Part shown: positions 36,074 through 46,553 of the stretch, one piece after another
How positions within the stretch are numbered: position 1 is the first letter of the stretch
Layout: the number at the start of each line of letters is the position of its first letter
Origin: Carex sylvatica
Taxonomy: Eukaryota > Streptophyta > Magnoliopsida > Poales > Cyperaceae
Length of the DNA: 64,000 nt
Assembly: GCA_964058845.1 (NCBI GenBank)
Contig: CAXKVR010000107.1
Location: 1 to 64,000 of the forward strand
Direction of reading: 5' to 3'
Position numbers and translations under genes: made by a program
The notes under the pieces: generated by a model
What the model was told of the DNA's origin: nothing
Databases searched by the model: none
What the model saw: only the letters and a program-made list of their open reading frames with translations

Positions 36074-37320
36074 GAGCTCTTTCTGATTTGGGAGCTAGCG
36101 TGAGTCTCATGCCTCGCACAATCTTTGATCGATTGGGAGTGGGTGAGCTTCGACCTACCCGAATGACATTACAACTAGCAGACTCCTCGGTAAGACTTTC
36201 ACTCGGCATAGTGAAAGATGTGCCAGTTCAGGTTGATAAGTACTATGTACCTGTTGATTTTGTAGTGATGGAAATGGAAGAGGATAAGGAAGTTCCCATC
36301 ATTCTGGGATGACATTTTCTTAGAACTGCAGGTGCAATTATTGATGTATTTGAACATTGACCTTGAATTTTGGAGGGGAGAAGGTGCGATTTCAACTTGA
36401 TCGTGCCATGAAGTATCCTTCCCCAGCCGAATCTTATTTTTGAATAGATGCGATCGAATAATGTTTAACAAATTTGGCGGAAGGCTACTTGCTTGAGCAA
36501 ATCAACAAGAATAGGGATGAACATGCTAAGTTTTGGTCTGAGATGCAGGATGAAACAACCAACTAAGAATCAGTGCATGTTGCAGATGTGAAAACTGCTG
36601 ACCTAGGAAAACCTGGATACGATCCGCATGGACCTTACGCGAGTTGCGTTCAAAAGCCTGAAGACCTGGAGACCAGAGGAAGCGAGTCGGATGAAACCAA
36701 AGCAAGTTTCGCACGCAAGTCAAGTGCTTCTGATGCGACCCACGTCAGGGCTCAGACATAAGGGATGATTTCTGAGCTCAAGCCTCTACCAACCAACCTC
36801 AGATATGAATTTCTTGGTCCAGACCGCTCTTTTCCTGTTATTGTAAGTGCGGATTTAAATCCCGATCAAACCGCCAAACTTCTTAAGAAGCTGAAACTTC
36901 ACCAAGGGGCAATCAGGTATTCAATCAGTGACCTGAGGGGAATCAGCTCGTCCATCTGCTCGCACAGAATCTTCCTGGAAGACGATCACAAGCCATCTGT
37001 TGAACACCAGCGATGGCTCAATCCAAATCTAAGAGAGGTCCATGCTTCCCCCTCTACAGCAGTCCCCTCTCACCCACTCGATCCCACCATCGGAGACTTG
37101 TACAGCCTTATCTCTGCCATGCAGGCTACTCAGATCGATATGCGGTCTTCTCAGCTTGCCATTTAGGCCACTCTGATAGAGCATGGTGACACTCTCCAGG
37201 ACATCTAGATGGACTTGACATCCCAGGGCTCGCGACTTCGGGCTCTTGAGGAGCAGATGTAGGATTGGCGTTTCTATGAGGAGCACGGGTACTGGCCCGA
37301 TCCATCACATTCCCAGCAGT
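36074..37320 (+). pseudogene. Protease and start of RT of element 3, decayed
   Basis: Immediately after the inverted LTR the frame reads LSDLGASVSLMP (protease Asp codon 36085-36087), then YYVPVDFVVMEMEED and PIILG, followed by a stop. More stops occur to about 36,550. From 36573 a frame with one stop (about 36759-36761) covers the word-containing linker (36617-36756) and the RT N-terminus from 36765: ELKPLPTNLRYEFLGP, then IFLEDDHKPSVEHQRWLNP. At about 37,040 RT homology ends abruptly and an unidentified tail with stops continues to about 37,320. The RT palm, RNase H and integrase are gone. Confidence 0.8.
36617..36756 (+). repeat. LTR-type GC-rich words inside the protease-RT linker, element 3
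   Basis: GATCCGCAT, ACGCGAGTTGCG, GCGAGTCGGATG, and GATGCGACCCACGTCAGG occur in the frame. They are variants of the GATGCGAGTCGCATC word of this element's LTR. The place matches that in element 2. Confidence 0.7.
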
Positions 37321-38307
37321 GATCTGGTTTGTTTTTCCTTTCTCCTTGCTTTACTTTTCTTTATCTTTCAGTCTTGAAGCTTTGCGGACAAACCTCGGAC
37401 TACGCTTGGGGAGGAGGGTTTTACATTTTTAGAGACCTTTTGCATTCTAAGATTTAGTTGTTTTTGCTTAGTTCATGTTTACTTTTCTTGCATGTGTAGG
37501 TGAAAAATTTACTTGAAGTATTTGAATCAGGTAGTCTTGAAAAATATTTTGGTAATAATTAATATAGCCTTGAATCGATTAGAACTAACCCCATGGTTGA
37601 CCACATAACTGATTAGAATGAGGTTGTTTCGTGAAGTTGAAAGGATGAAAACCTAAATTGTATCGACCAAACATTTGGAATATGATTTGTACCTTTCAAA
37701 TGAGAAAAATGGAATTTAAAATAAAGAAAGATTGGGATATCCATTGGTATGAAAGAATACCAGTGCATGTGTGTATTCATGTTAAATACTTAAAACATGA
37801 AAAGAATTGAAAAGATGGAGAAAATAAGAGTACTTGCAATAAGTCCTTCGGGGCGCCTTTGAGCTCGTCTCCCAATTGTTGAAAAAAAAAGTACTGGCAC
37901 AATCCACTTGGATGCTCGACAGAACATAAGATAATTTTTGCATATATCAACACACTAAGTCCGTGACTTTCTGACCTAAGCTTGGACCAAGCTTGGGAGG
38001 AGCAAACTTGTAAAATTCACCATGAATAAGGGTATAGCTTTAGTTAAAAAATGAATATTGATATATTTGAGTGATTCGTCTTTACAAATATCAAAGCATC
38101 TCAAAATGAGAAGTTTAAGTGGTCAGTATGTGGAGTGAATTAACATTGATTTAAGAAATGTCCAAATTGTTATCAAAATGATTTTCAAAATTCCTGATAA
38201 AAATATCTCATGTAAGTTTTCACATTTAAAACTTACTTGCATTTAGGATTTACTAGGGTATTACTCTTTATTTGAGGACAAGCAATAGTTCAGCTTGGGG
38301 GAATTTG
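37321..38307 (+). other. 3' non-coding region and polypurine tract of element 3
   Basis: No gene. It contains ACGCTTGGGGAGGAGGG (about 37,407), CCAAGCTTGGGAGGAG (about 37,988) and the terminal AGCTTGGGGGAATT (38294-38307) abutting the 3' LTR. Confidence 0.75.
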
Positions 38308-39697
38308 ATATCACTATATTTGATCTATTGTTCAGACCAATCCCTGTACCAAAATTTATGTTTTAAACAATTAAATATCGTCTATTACATTGAATATCTA
38401 TAGAATGTGGTACTGTTGCATTTTCATTCTTATTTGCAGAAAAATGGCAAAATCAGGAGGTAACTGACAATCTGAGACTTTGCATGCGATTCGCATCAAC
38501 CCTGATGCGAGTCGCTTAACACTCTGATGCTACCACAGACGCTAGCCGCATCAGACAAACTTTGATGCGAGTCGCATCCCTGACACGCGACCCGCGTTAT
38601 ACTCTGACGCTACCACAGATGCTAGCCGCATCAGACAAACTCTGATGCGAGTCGTATTAACCTTGACGCGAGTCGCATCGGATTTTTCCAGAGCAGAAGG
38701 CGGAAGCTCAATAGAGGCCCAATTAAGGCCCAAAGATGAAAAGGTCATTTAGGAAGGCTATAAAAGGACATCCTCTGCCACTAACAAGGGGACCGAACAA
38801 AATCCAACAAACTGGTTCACAAAGAGAGATTAAGCGGGAGAGCTGAGAAGTGAAGATTGGAAGAAATTCACAGATCTTCTTTCCTTCTTCTTTGGGTTTT
38901 ATTATGATTTGTTCTTTCTTTACTCTTTTTTTCTTTCTTTCTTGATCATGATTGAGTAGATCTCTTAGTTTCTAGGGTTAAGATGTAGTCTAAAACTCTG
39001 TTTTGTAATGCATGATGTTTGGATCTGAGTTTATATCTGTGTTTATTTACTTGAGTATTATTTCTATTGCTTGATTGAAATTGTTTGAATGAATCTTGTT
39101 GTCTACTGTTGAATGTCTATATCATCTTTTCTAGTATTTTGACCTTGATATTTCTTACAATTAGATCAAGTATATGAGGTAGATTTTTGATCTAAGAGGT
39201 GAGATCAATAGTAACTGAGAGGTAAAATTTCTATCTATTGAAAGATAGTAGATATCTTTAGTAAACCAGACAAATAACTTAGGATTGAGTACACTAGAGG
39301 TATGAGATCTAAGAAGGTAAAGTTGCATTTCCTTATCAAGTTCATTAAGTCAGATAATGAGAGTTGAGGTTTAAGAACTTTAGATACGGTCAATAGATCC
39401 TCACACAAGTAAACAGCTAAAGAACAGACACATATTGCATCCACTCGAGGTTCACGTGACTCGCATGTGAGAGCATGCGAGTAGCGTGAAAGACCAGAGA
39501 GGAAGAGTTAAAGGACGAAGTCTGAAACCCTGAAAACTTCATTTTATAATCAAGTAAAACTAAGCTTTTAATTGTTGTCATTTACTGTTATCGAATTTAG
39601 GGAATATAAACAAATTAAATCAATATTTTCTTACTTCTAGTACCTAACTGAATTAAGCAAGAATCCAAAATTGAACCATTCTCTGTGGATCGATACC
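38308..39697 (+). repeat. 3' LTR of element 3 (3' end truncated)
   Basis: Starts TGATATCACTATATTTG and matches the 5' LTR. It keeps the internal section that the 5' copy lacks. It breaks at GATCGATACC, short of the normal end. Words at 38484-38682 and 39449-39493; TATAAAA at 38759-38765. Confidence 0.85.
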
Positions 39698-40164
39698 GAA
39701 AACTGTTTACAAAAATCACAAGTGATAAAAGAATACTTATACCTTGCGTGCATTAAAGAAAATGATTTGTACATAAAGATCAATCATTATAAAAGTCAAA
39801 TTAACATTTTACCTATTGAGAATTGATGTTTCACTGCCATATAAACTATTATGAGAATATCTAAAATAATCAACCATCTATTCTTTTACTTTTGTTTTGT
39901 ATTATGTTTCTTGATCTCTTTGATGATTTGGCATTTGAAGTTAGCAAAGGGAACCACTTCAGCATGAAAGGGCACCAGCGTCAGATGTGATTTGAGCAAC
40001 AATGGAGGTCGGTTTGGCCCCGAGGCTAGAAGCCCTTGCATAACTTGAAGAAGCCTCAGTGATTGAAGGTGTGAAAAATGCACCATTTAGAAAGAGATCC
40101 CCTTCAGACCTTACGTTCCAATCCTTCCACGCGCTTGAATCTAAGATAACCCCTTTTTTGTTAC

Positions 40165-41437
40165 CTATTCAATTTGGAAACCAAAAAAAAAAATTAATAA
40201 TAACGATCTTGTTTTTTAATCCTTTAGAGGTCCAGTACTCAAGTTGCAAACTATTTGATATAATAAAACAAACTGTCATTTTGGCATTCAACCTCTTCCA
40301 TAATCAAGTTTAATTTTTGTCCTCTTGTTGAATTACCATGTTGGTAATCCTCCTTTCTGGGTTTTTATTTGATGAGTTTGACATCTTTGACTAAAAACCC
40401 CCATAAAATAATCATTTTTACAGGCTGGAAATACATCGGTGTATGACATTAACCACTCTTACACGAAGCATATTCAATGAGCTATATGAATACTTAAAAA
40501 GTAATTAACTAACTTTTGATTTTCAAGTTTGATTAGTTAAGCATTTCAACTAAGTTCTATGAAGAAAATTTAACAGTAGAGTAGCCCATTTATAAATCTT
40601 AATGAAAGATGAAATGACAACTTTCTAGTACCAATTAAATTCAAAAAGTTATGCAACCTTTGAATAATGCTCAGTGTTGCATATGGTCAAAAAAAGGGTG
40701 CCATAGTAAAACATTAATTTCCATAATAATAAAAATCTTACTTTTATTTGTTGCTTCAGGATCACTGCAACCTAAACAATCAGTTCCCATTATATTTGAC
40801 TTGTACAGTCCCAACCTATGCCATGCATAAGAGAAATATAAATCCAAAATTAATTTGAATTTTTTTTAATTTTTGGGTAATTAAGGTGAACCAAATTAGT
40901 TTGCATCTGTTGAGCAAGCAGCAACAAAAACCTAAAGCCATATACCTTTTATAATCCTATAAAGAAATAAATAAGTACCTTTCTCAATTTGGAAAAATCA
41001 TCTAGAGAAAAAACCTCCATTTCTTGGAAAGCAAGAGAGTTACATGGCATTTTGGTAAATCTGGAATTTTGGAAGTGTAATGTGTTCAACACTTATTTCA
41101 TTTAAATTTAGTTTGGTCACTTTAACATCAGGTTGCTGATTAGCCTCCAACCTGTTACATATCTAACAAATGTTTAATCACATAATTAAGTACCAGTATA
41201 AAAGTTTATTAACATTGCCGGAAATGGTCAGTTACAGATTGGGACGAAGTCAGCAGTAGCAGCTAGAACTGCACTGTTACCAAACAACACCCATATGCAA
41301 TCAACCTGGCTGGTATCAGAATGCATGCCTCAAGAGTTGGAAACCATGGTTACTGCAAATCTAAGCTAGAAATAGCAACAAAAACTAAAACCTGACACAT
41401 CTAAGATACTACCAACCAACAACAGATGCACCTGATT
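40165..41437. other. Spacer within the pectate-lyase remnant
   Basis: Low-complexity AT-rich sequence. I searched it for the missing pectate-lyase exon and saw none. Confidence 0.5.
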
Positions 41438-42213
41438 TAGGACTGAAAACGGAGCGAATTCGGAGCAGACAATGCTAATACCATATTTATCCATTTTTCA
41501 ATGAGCGGATACGAATACGGATACGGATAGTAAACGGATGTCAAAATCTAAAACCAAATCCACTTTAAACGGATACGGATACAAAACAAATAATTCACAA
41601 ATACGGATTTGAATACGGATACAAAAAGCATATTTGTTGAATAATTGAGTCATATGAACTTTTTAAAAAAAAATTAAGAATATTATGAAAAACAAATCTG
41701 AAACAAAATGGAGATGTCCATAGTATAGGAATGGAGAATAAGCAAAATAACAAGCAAAGACTTTTTAATACAAACCCGTAAATAAAAAGCAAAGATTTTG
41801 AATAGAGCAGTTGGAAATCCACGTGGATTGTCGTTGAGTGCATTTAATAATGGGCTGATCTACTCCAGGCTGTCTCCAGCGATTAATAGCGCTATGGACG
41901 AACCTTGTCTTTAGTCCCACAATAAAATATATGAAGCTAAGAGCTTGGGACTTCTATATAACAACTTGTTCAGTGTAAAGAAATGAATAGCTGGTGATGG
42001 GTTACACATTGAATGAATCCGGATATTTCCGGATACCCGATCTGTTTCTGCACTATAAAATATATTCATATCCGTTTCAGGATCATTTTCCCATATTAAA
42101 ATTTTACCCGGATCCGTATTCGGATACTATCTGGATCCGTTTACCCGAATTCGGATCTTAATTGGATTCGAAACAAATTCGAAGCGGATAATTCGTATCC
42201 GTTTTCACCCCTA
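41438..42213. mobile_element. hAT-type non-autonomous DNA element (776 bp)
   Basis: Terminal inverted repeats TAGGACTGAAAACGGA and, reversed, TAGGGGTGAAAACGGA. The 8-bp target duplication ACCTGATT lies at 41430-41437 and 42214-42221. Many CGGATAC and ATCCG subterminal motifs occur in both orientations, as in hAT transposase binding regions. No transposase frame. It sits in the pectate-lyase remnant between the two exon pieces. Confidence 0.85.
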
Positions 42214-43275
42214 ACCTGATTGCAATCTCGCCCATGCCAAATTAATTTTAAGGACCAGCTACCAATTGTTCCTCTGAAATTGAAATATGGTAACTCATGT
42301 GCTTAATTCAAAAGAAAAAGACTAACAACATAAAGAAAATAAACATATCAGGAATAAGTTTCATTCGTTGTGCCTGCACCTGTTTGGAGTAAAAACGTAA
42401 ATACATATTTATTTAAGAACCATCATAATTGCTTGGCATTCTCTTAATGAGCCCTTCTCCAAAATAGTTGAAAGCAATTGTTACTTGCATTGCCTTATCC
42501 TTCACGTACGAATCACAGTGACCCAGTAACATCACCTACATTAATCAAAAGTTTTTAGGGACCCATAAAAGATTTAGTCCTATTCATGTGGCCTGAAACC
42601 CAATAACACAAAAGAAGCAGACAAATGTAGTAAATTAACCAAAACAACGACAAGAGCCAGATAATACTGATTATTATTTTTTAGTGTTGCAATATCAATA
42701 CAATTCTTGAGATGCACACTTGACACAATTTTTTTAGTGAACACACTGAGAATGTGCAGCACACACCTGAATTCACCCAACCAGTGCCTTGATCTTTGAT
42801 GCCTTTTTTATCTTTCATTTCATAGCCCAACTTTTTTCACTTTTGGAACAAAGTTGGAGCATTAATTGGTTGTCATTATCTTCACTGATTTATACAAATT
42901 ATTGAGCTTCATGTAGCAAGGTTTCACATTGTATTTCGAGAAAGGTCCTTATTTAAAGGTTCAGTAAATAATAAGAATAAAATATTTTGATTAATTATGG
43001 GGGCTAAAATTGCTTAGATGAATTATGTTCTCCTAATTTTATGCAAAAATAGTAGAGCACAATTTCTCTTGCTTATTTTTCAAACACTGCTTTACCCCTT
43101 TTCAATTTGAGATTTCAATTACGCAAAAATAATCAGATTTTGGTTTCTTAATTTTGAACTACAAAGGAAGCAATCTGAAATAGCATGCGATGCATATGCA
43201 ACCACACTTATCTACTTCTCAATCACCTACTCGAATCACCAAAAAAAATAATAATAGAGAGAAATAGGTTAAGTA

Positions 43276-43600
43276 CCTTCACCGCAGACGACTTTGGGGC
43301 CTCTAAAACAGGTTCGGAAGCAGATGAACTCCATCAGGGACATAGACGAATCCGCATCTGATATCTGGTACCTCTCTCCATTTAAAGCAAAGAGTCGGCA
43401 GAGCAAACCAGCAGAGGATGAAAATGTGAGGATAAGGATGACGGAGGGAGGAGAAGGAGAGTGTGCGGAAGAGGAAGAAGAGGAGCAGGGAGAGCACCCG
43501 GATGGAGGGAATACGGAGAGTCGGAGAGCAGAGAGAAGAAGGCGGTAGAAATCTCGAGAAGTCGAAAAAAGTGAATCAGAGGGGAACGCTATCACTGGAA
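43276..43600 (-). other. Possible 5' exon on the minus strand
   Basis: GC-richer than its surroundings, with an open minus-strand frame to 43595 and a splice-donor-like GAAG|GTACTT at its end (about 43,276-43,281). The translation is not recognised. It lies upstream of the pectate-lyase remnant on the same strand and could be its leader exon, or the leader of an unrelated transcript. A G/A-rich stretch (43439-43550) makes chance open frames likely. Confidence 0.25.
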
Positions 43601-43649
43601 AGCGGGTCCCATCAATCAGTGAGAAACTGTTGCAGATGCCGTAGATGAA

Positions 43650-46235
43650 CAGTAACCGCCGGATCGATATATAGTATAGATATCTTCATTTTTTAAATTT
43701 AAATAATTAATTATAATATTTCATATATAAATGAACTTACATATCAGATTTTTTTATATTTTTAAAATTATTTTATTATTGTTTTAAAATTTAGATAGAT
43801 GAAAATCACTTAATTTAAAAACAATATTAATTTTACTATTATTTTACTTTTGAGTTTCTCCCTGTCTAAGAAAATACAAAGAAATTCTTAAAAATATAAA
43901 ATTTGGTCTTAAGTGCATTTGCATATGGACTTCATGTTTAATGGTTTACATCCACTATTTGAACATTGAAAATAGAAATATGAAACCATACGATCAGTAT
44001 TATATGTATATTGTCATAGCCACACTTATTGAACAAAATCAAAATCAATTAACAATTATGGATGAGCTAACTAGTTGAACACAATTAAAACAGAATTACC
44101 ACAATTAAAAATCTTTTGTGGCGTCAATTTTTTTTCTAAGAGGATATTGGGCTCTGACAGGCATGGAAGGCCCAATACCACTTAAATTCCCTAATTAAAA
44201 AAAAGAACCCAGCCTCACAAATTCAACAATCAAAAAGCCCTGTACACAAGCCCACCAAAAAAGGAATCATAGCCAGACAGACTACACATAACCCAACACC
44301 CGTTAGGCTGCCACAAAACAATCTGCCCCAGCCTCCCAGGAACCCAAACCAGAATACGAATCCGCTGCTTGTTTTTTCTATATCTCTTTTAAATAAATAT
44401 AGTTAAATAGTTGGAAAATAACTTTATTTTTTCTTGTAATGAGCTGAGCTAGCACAAATCAGATTAAGTCAAACTTAAATTTGTTAATGACAAGTTGAAC
44501 CATAATCGAACAAACTAATTATTAACTTTTTCAAAATTAATCTCAAACGAGCTAGAAACTTTTTCTAAACCAGAATCAAGTGAACTAACTACTAACTTTT
44601 TGTGAACCGATCTCAAGCAAGTTACACATTTTTATTAACCAAAATCAAGCGAACTAATTAAAAAATAATAATAATTTATGCCACATCCTTGTACAAAATA
44701 ATTACTAATTCTGAAATGACCTTATTACGGACTTCGGCTATATGGACAATATAAAATTCGTAAAAAGTTGAATTTTTCTTTTGCGTGATGCCTCACAACA
44801 ATCACGCGTAATATAATTGATAAACATCATTAAAGATGCCGAAATTTTTTTATTCACCACCTTAAAATTCTATAATTCTTACTTTACTACTGTTTGAATC
44901 AAAATTCAGAAACTAGCACATACACAGATTCAATTTGCATAGACTGCGTGTGCGCACCATTGTATCTTTTTTCATATTATGTTTCAGTTAACAATTTAAC
45001 AAAACAAAAACAGAGATTTGATGTGCATACCTAGTCTATTCAACAACGGAAAAAAAAAAAAAATAGTGCGCAGATATATTGTAAATTATAGAATTTTGAA
45101 ATGGTAACTTAAAAAATTTCGGTTAAAGATGCTCATTGTCTTTTCCAACGTAAGGAGTAAGAGGTTGTTCGGGATGTAACTCAATTTTTGATTGAAGTTG
45201 CAGACCGCAATAATATTGTTCAAAATTAATTTTTTTTTCATAATTTGTACGAAAAAATAATAAAAAAGATTTGACACATGTTGTTTGCGGCCCTGATCTA
45301 AACATATTGTTTAGATCTATTATAATTGTCTCTTTATATTTGTCATGGTTCGTATGTTTTTTTTTTTTTTTTTGTTACCCTTTATTAAGGAAAATAAAAA
45401 AAATATGTAGCATGCTTCAGAAAAAATATTAATTTTCTAATTGACAGATTTTTGAGAGAAAATGAGTCAGTTTTCTACTATTGATGTATATACGGTGATT
45501 TCTGAGACCAATATTCTCTGTAGTACTCCACGGCAGGCCCCACTATTTTATGGTATGATATTTACTCTCAATTGCTTTGAGATTCGAGCTAGCACAAAGG
45601 GCATCATTATTTGTGCAAATTTAAAAGAATGGTCTGAATCCACTAATTAAGGATTTGTGACATTCGAGTTTGTGACATTCGAGTATATACTTATGTAAGC
45701 ATCGAAATTAAAAAAATAAAAAACCGATTTGCTATTGAAAACCAATCAATTAAAAGACTTATATTTTTCTGAAACATACTATATAGTTTTATTTTTTTTA
45801 AATAATAAAATAGACACTCTATAGATTTAAAAATGAGTTTAATAGAAATATATTAAAGTGGGTAATTATTTTTAACATTTAGAAGAGTAATATGATATCA
45901 TGAATTTTAGAGAAAATAATACGTAATTTCGAAGTGGTATATCTGAAATTTTCTTAAGTTGTGCTTGAGATAAATTCTTCATTAAAGGAAAAAAAGAGGA
46001 CAAGCTCTCAGATCGGAGCTGTCAGCCAAGATTATTCGCTCTAGAAACGAGAAGATCGGAGAGGAGAGGAAGAAAAACAGCACTGTGCCAAGAAAAAATC
46101 AACGTTCAAAGCTCTGAAATTTGTCCCTCTCGATTCGAGGTGTAGAGGAAGTAATTCCTTCTTTCGCCTCTCGTCCCCTTCCTCTGTGCGGGTGGTTTCT
46201 GGAGCACGTCCTTACGAACCAAGGAACACGGAAAT
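43650..46235. other. AT-rich intergenic region
   Basis: No gene recognised. It holds a run of about 16 T near 45,359-45,374 and the imperfect tandem repeat listed separately. Confidence 0.5.
44440..44660. repeat. Imperfect tandem repeat, period about 75-80 bp
   Basis: About three copies of a segment with AATCAAGCGAACTAATTA, ACTTTTT and TCTCAAGCGAGCTA. Copies differ by many substitutions. Confidence 0.6.
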
Positions 46236-46393
46236 CATATCCTAAGATAAAATAATATTTCTTTATAGATCCGGACCGTCCGATCAAAACACGCACGAAT
46301 TTTAGAAGATCCTATGCATTCCATCTCTTGGTCCAAATTTTGATCGAACGGTCCTAATCTAAACAGAAATATACCGTTACCTCACAGGATATG
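46236..46393. mobile_element. Palindromic MITE upstream of TTG1 (158 bp)
   Basis: The left arm starts CATATCCT and includes GGACCGTCCGATCAAAA. The right arm is its imperfect reverse complement and ends AGGATATG. It ends about 160 bp before the TTG1 start codon and may lie in the promoter or leader. Confidence 0.7.
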
Positions 46394-46553
46394 TATTCGA
46401 GAGCACGTGATTTTGACCTCATCTCTACCCTTCTTTCTTTGACCTTCGGACAAGTCCTCATCGACGACGACCCGGCGCCTTTCGTCTGATTAAATTCACA
46501 AAACCCCCTCAAAAAATCCCCCAATCTTCTCCCTCTTCTCCCTCCAGTCAACA
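46394..46553 (+). promoter_or_regulatory. TTG1 proximal promoter and leader
   Basis: The last 50 bases are pyrimidine-rich (CTTCTCCCTCTTCTCCCTCC), typical of a plant 5' leader, and the start context is CAACAATGG. I see no convincing TATA box. Confidence 0.45.

Larger units (their letters stand above)
32629..39697 (+). mobile_element. Element 3: Athila-like Ty3/gypsy element, rearranged
   Basis: 5' LTR (32629-33736), tRNA-Asp-type primer site, decayed gag, an inverted LTR copy (34983-36073), protease and the first part of RT, a deletion removing the rest of RT through integrase, a 3' non-coding region, polypurine tract, and a 3' LTR cut at 39697. The LTRs share layout and wording with element 1 (for example AGTAAACCAGACAA and ACGGTCAATAGA), so they are related families. 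Confidence 0.85.
39959..42535 (-). pseudogene. Pectate lyase (PL1 family) gene remnant
   Basis: Two exon-like pieces of a plant pectate lyase lie on the minus strand. The upstream one (42535-42432) begins after an AG acceptor and reads [17 protein letters not shown], then [17 protein letters not shown], the conserved core around the active-site cleft. The last one (40164-39959) reads [20 protein letters not shown], then [20 protein letters not shown], and ends SDAGALSC with a TGA at 39961-39959, the usual C-terminus of the family. Pectate lyases cleave de-esterified pectin in the cell wall. The exon expected between them (the HVVNNDY region) was not found, the frame shifts at an A run at the start of the last piece, the donor after RMP is not GT, and no signal-peptide exon is seen. 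I therefore call it a pseudogene. A GC donor and a missed exon are the alternative. Confidence 0.75.

Noticed and set aside
43294..43648. Glu/Arg-rich + strand frames near 43.3-43.6 kb as a gene
   Set aside because: Low-complexity G/A-rich sequence; no domain and no gene context on this strand.
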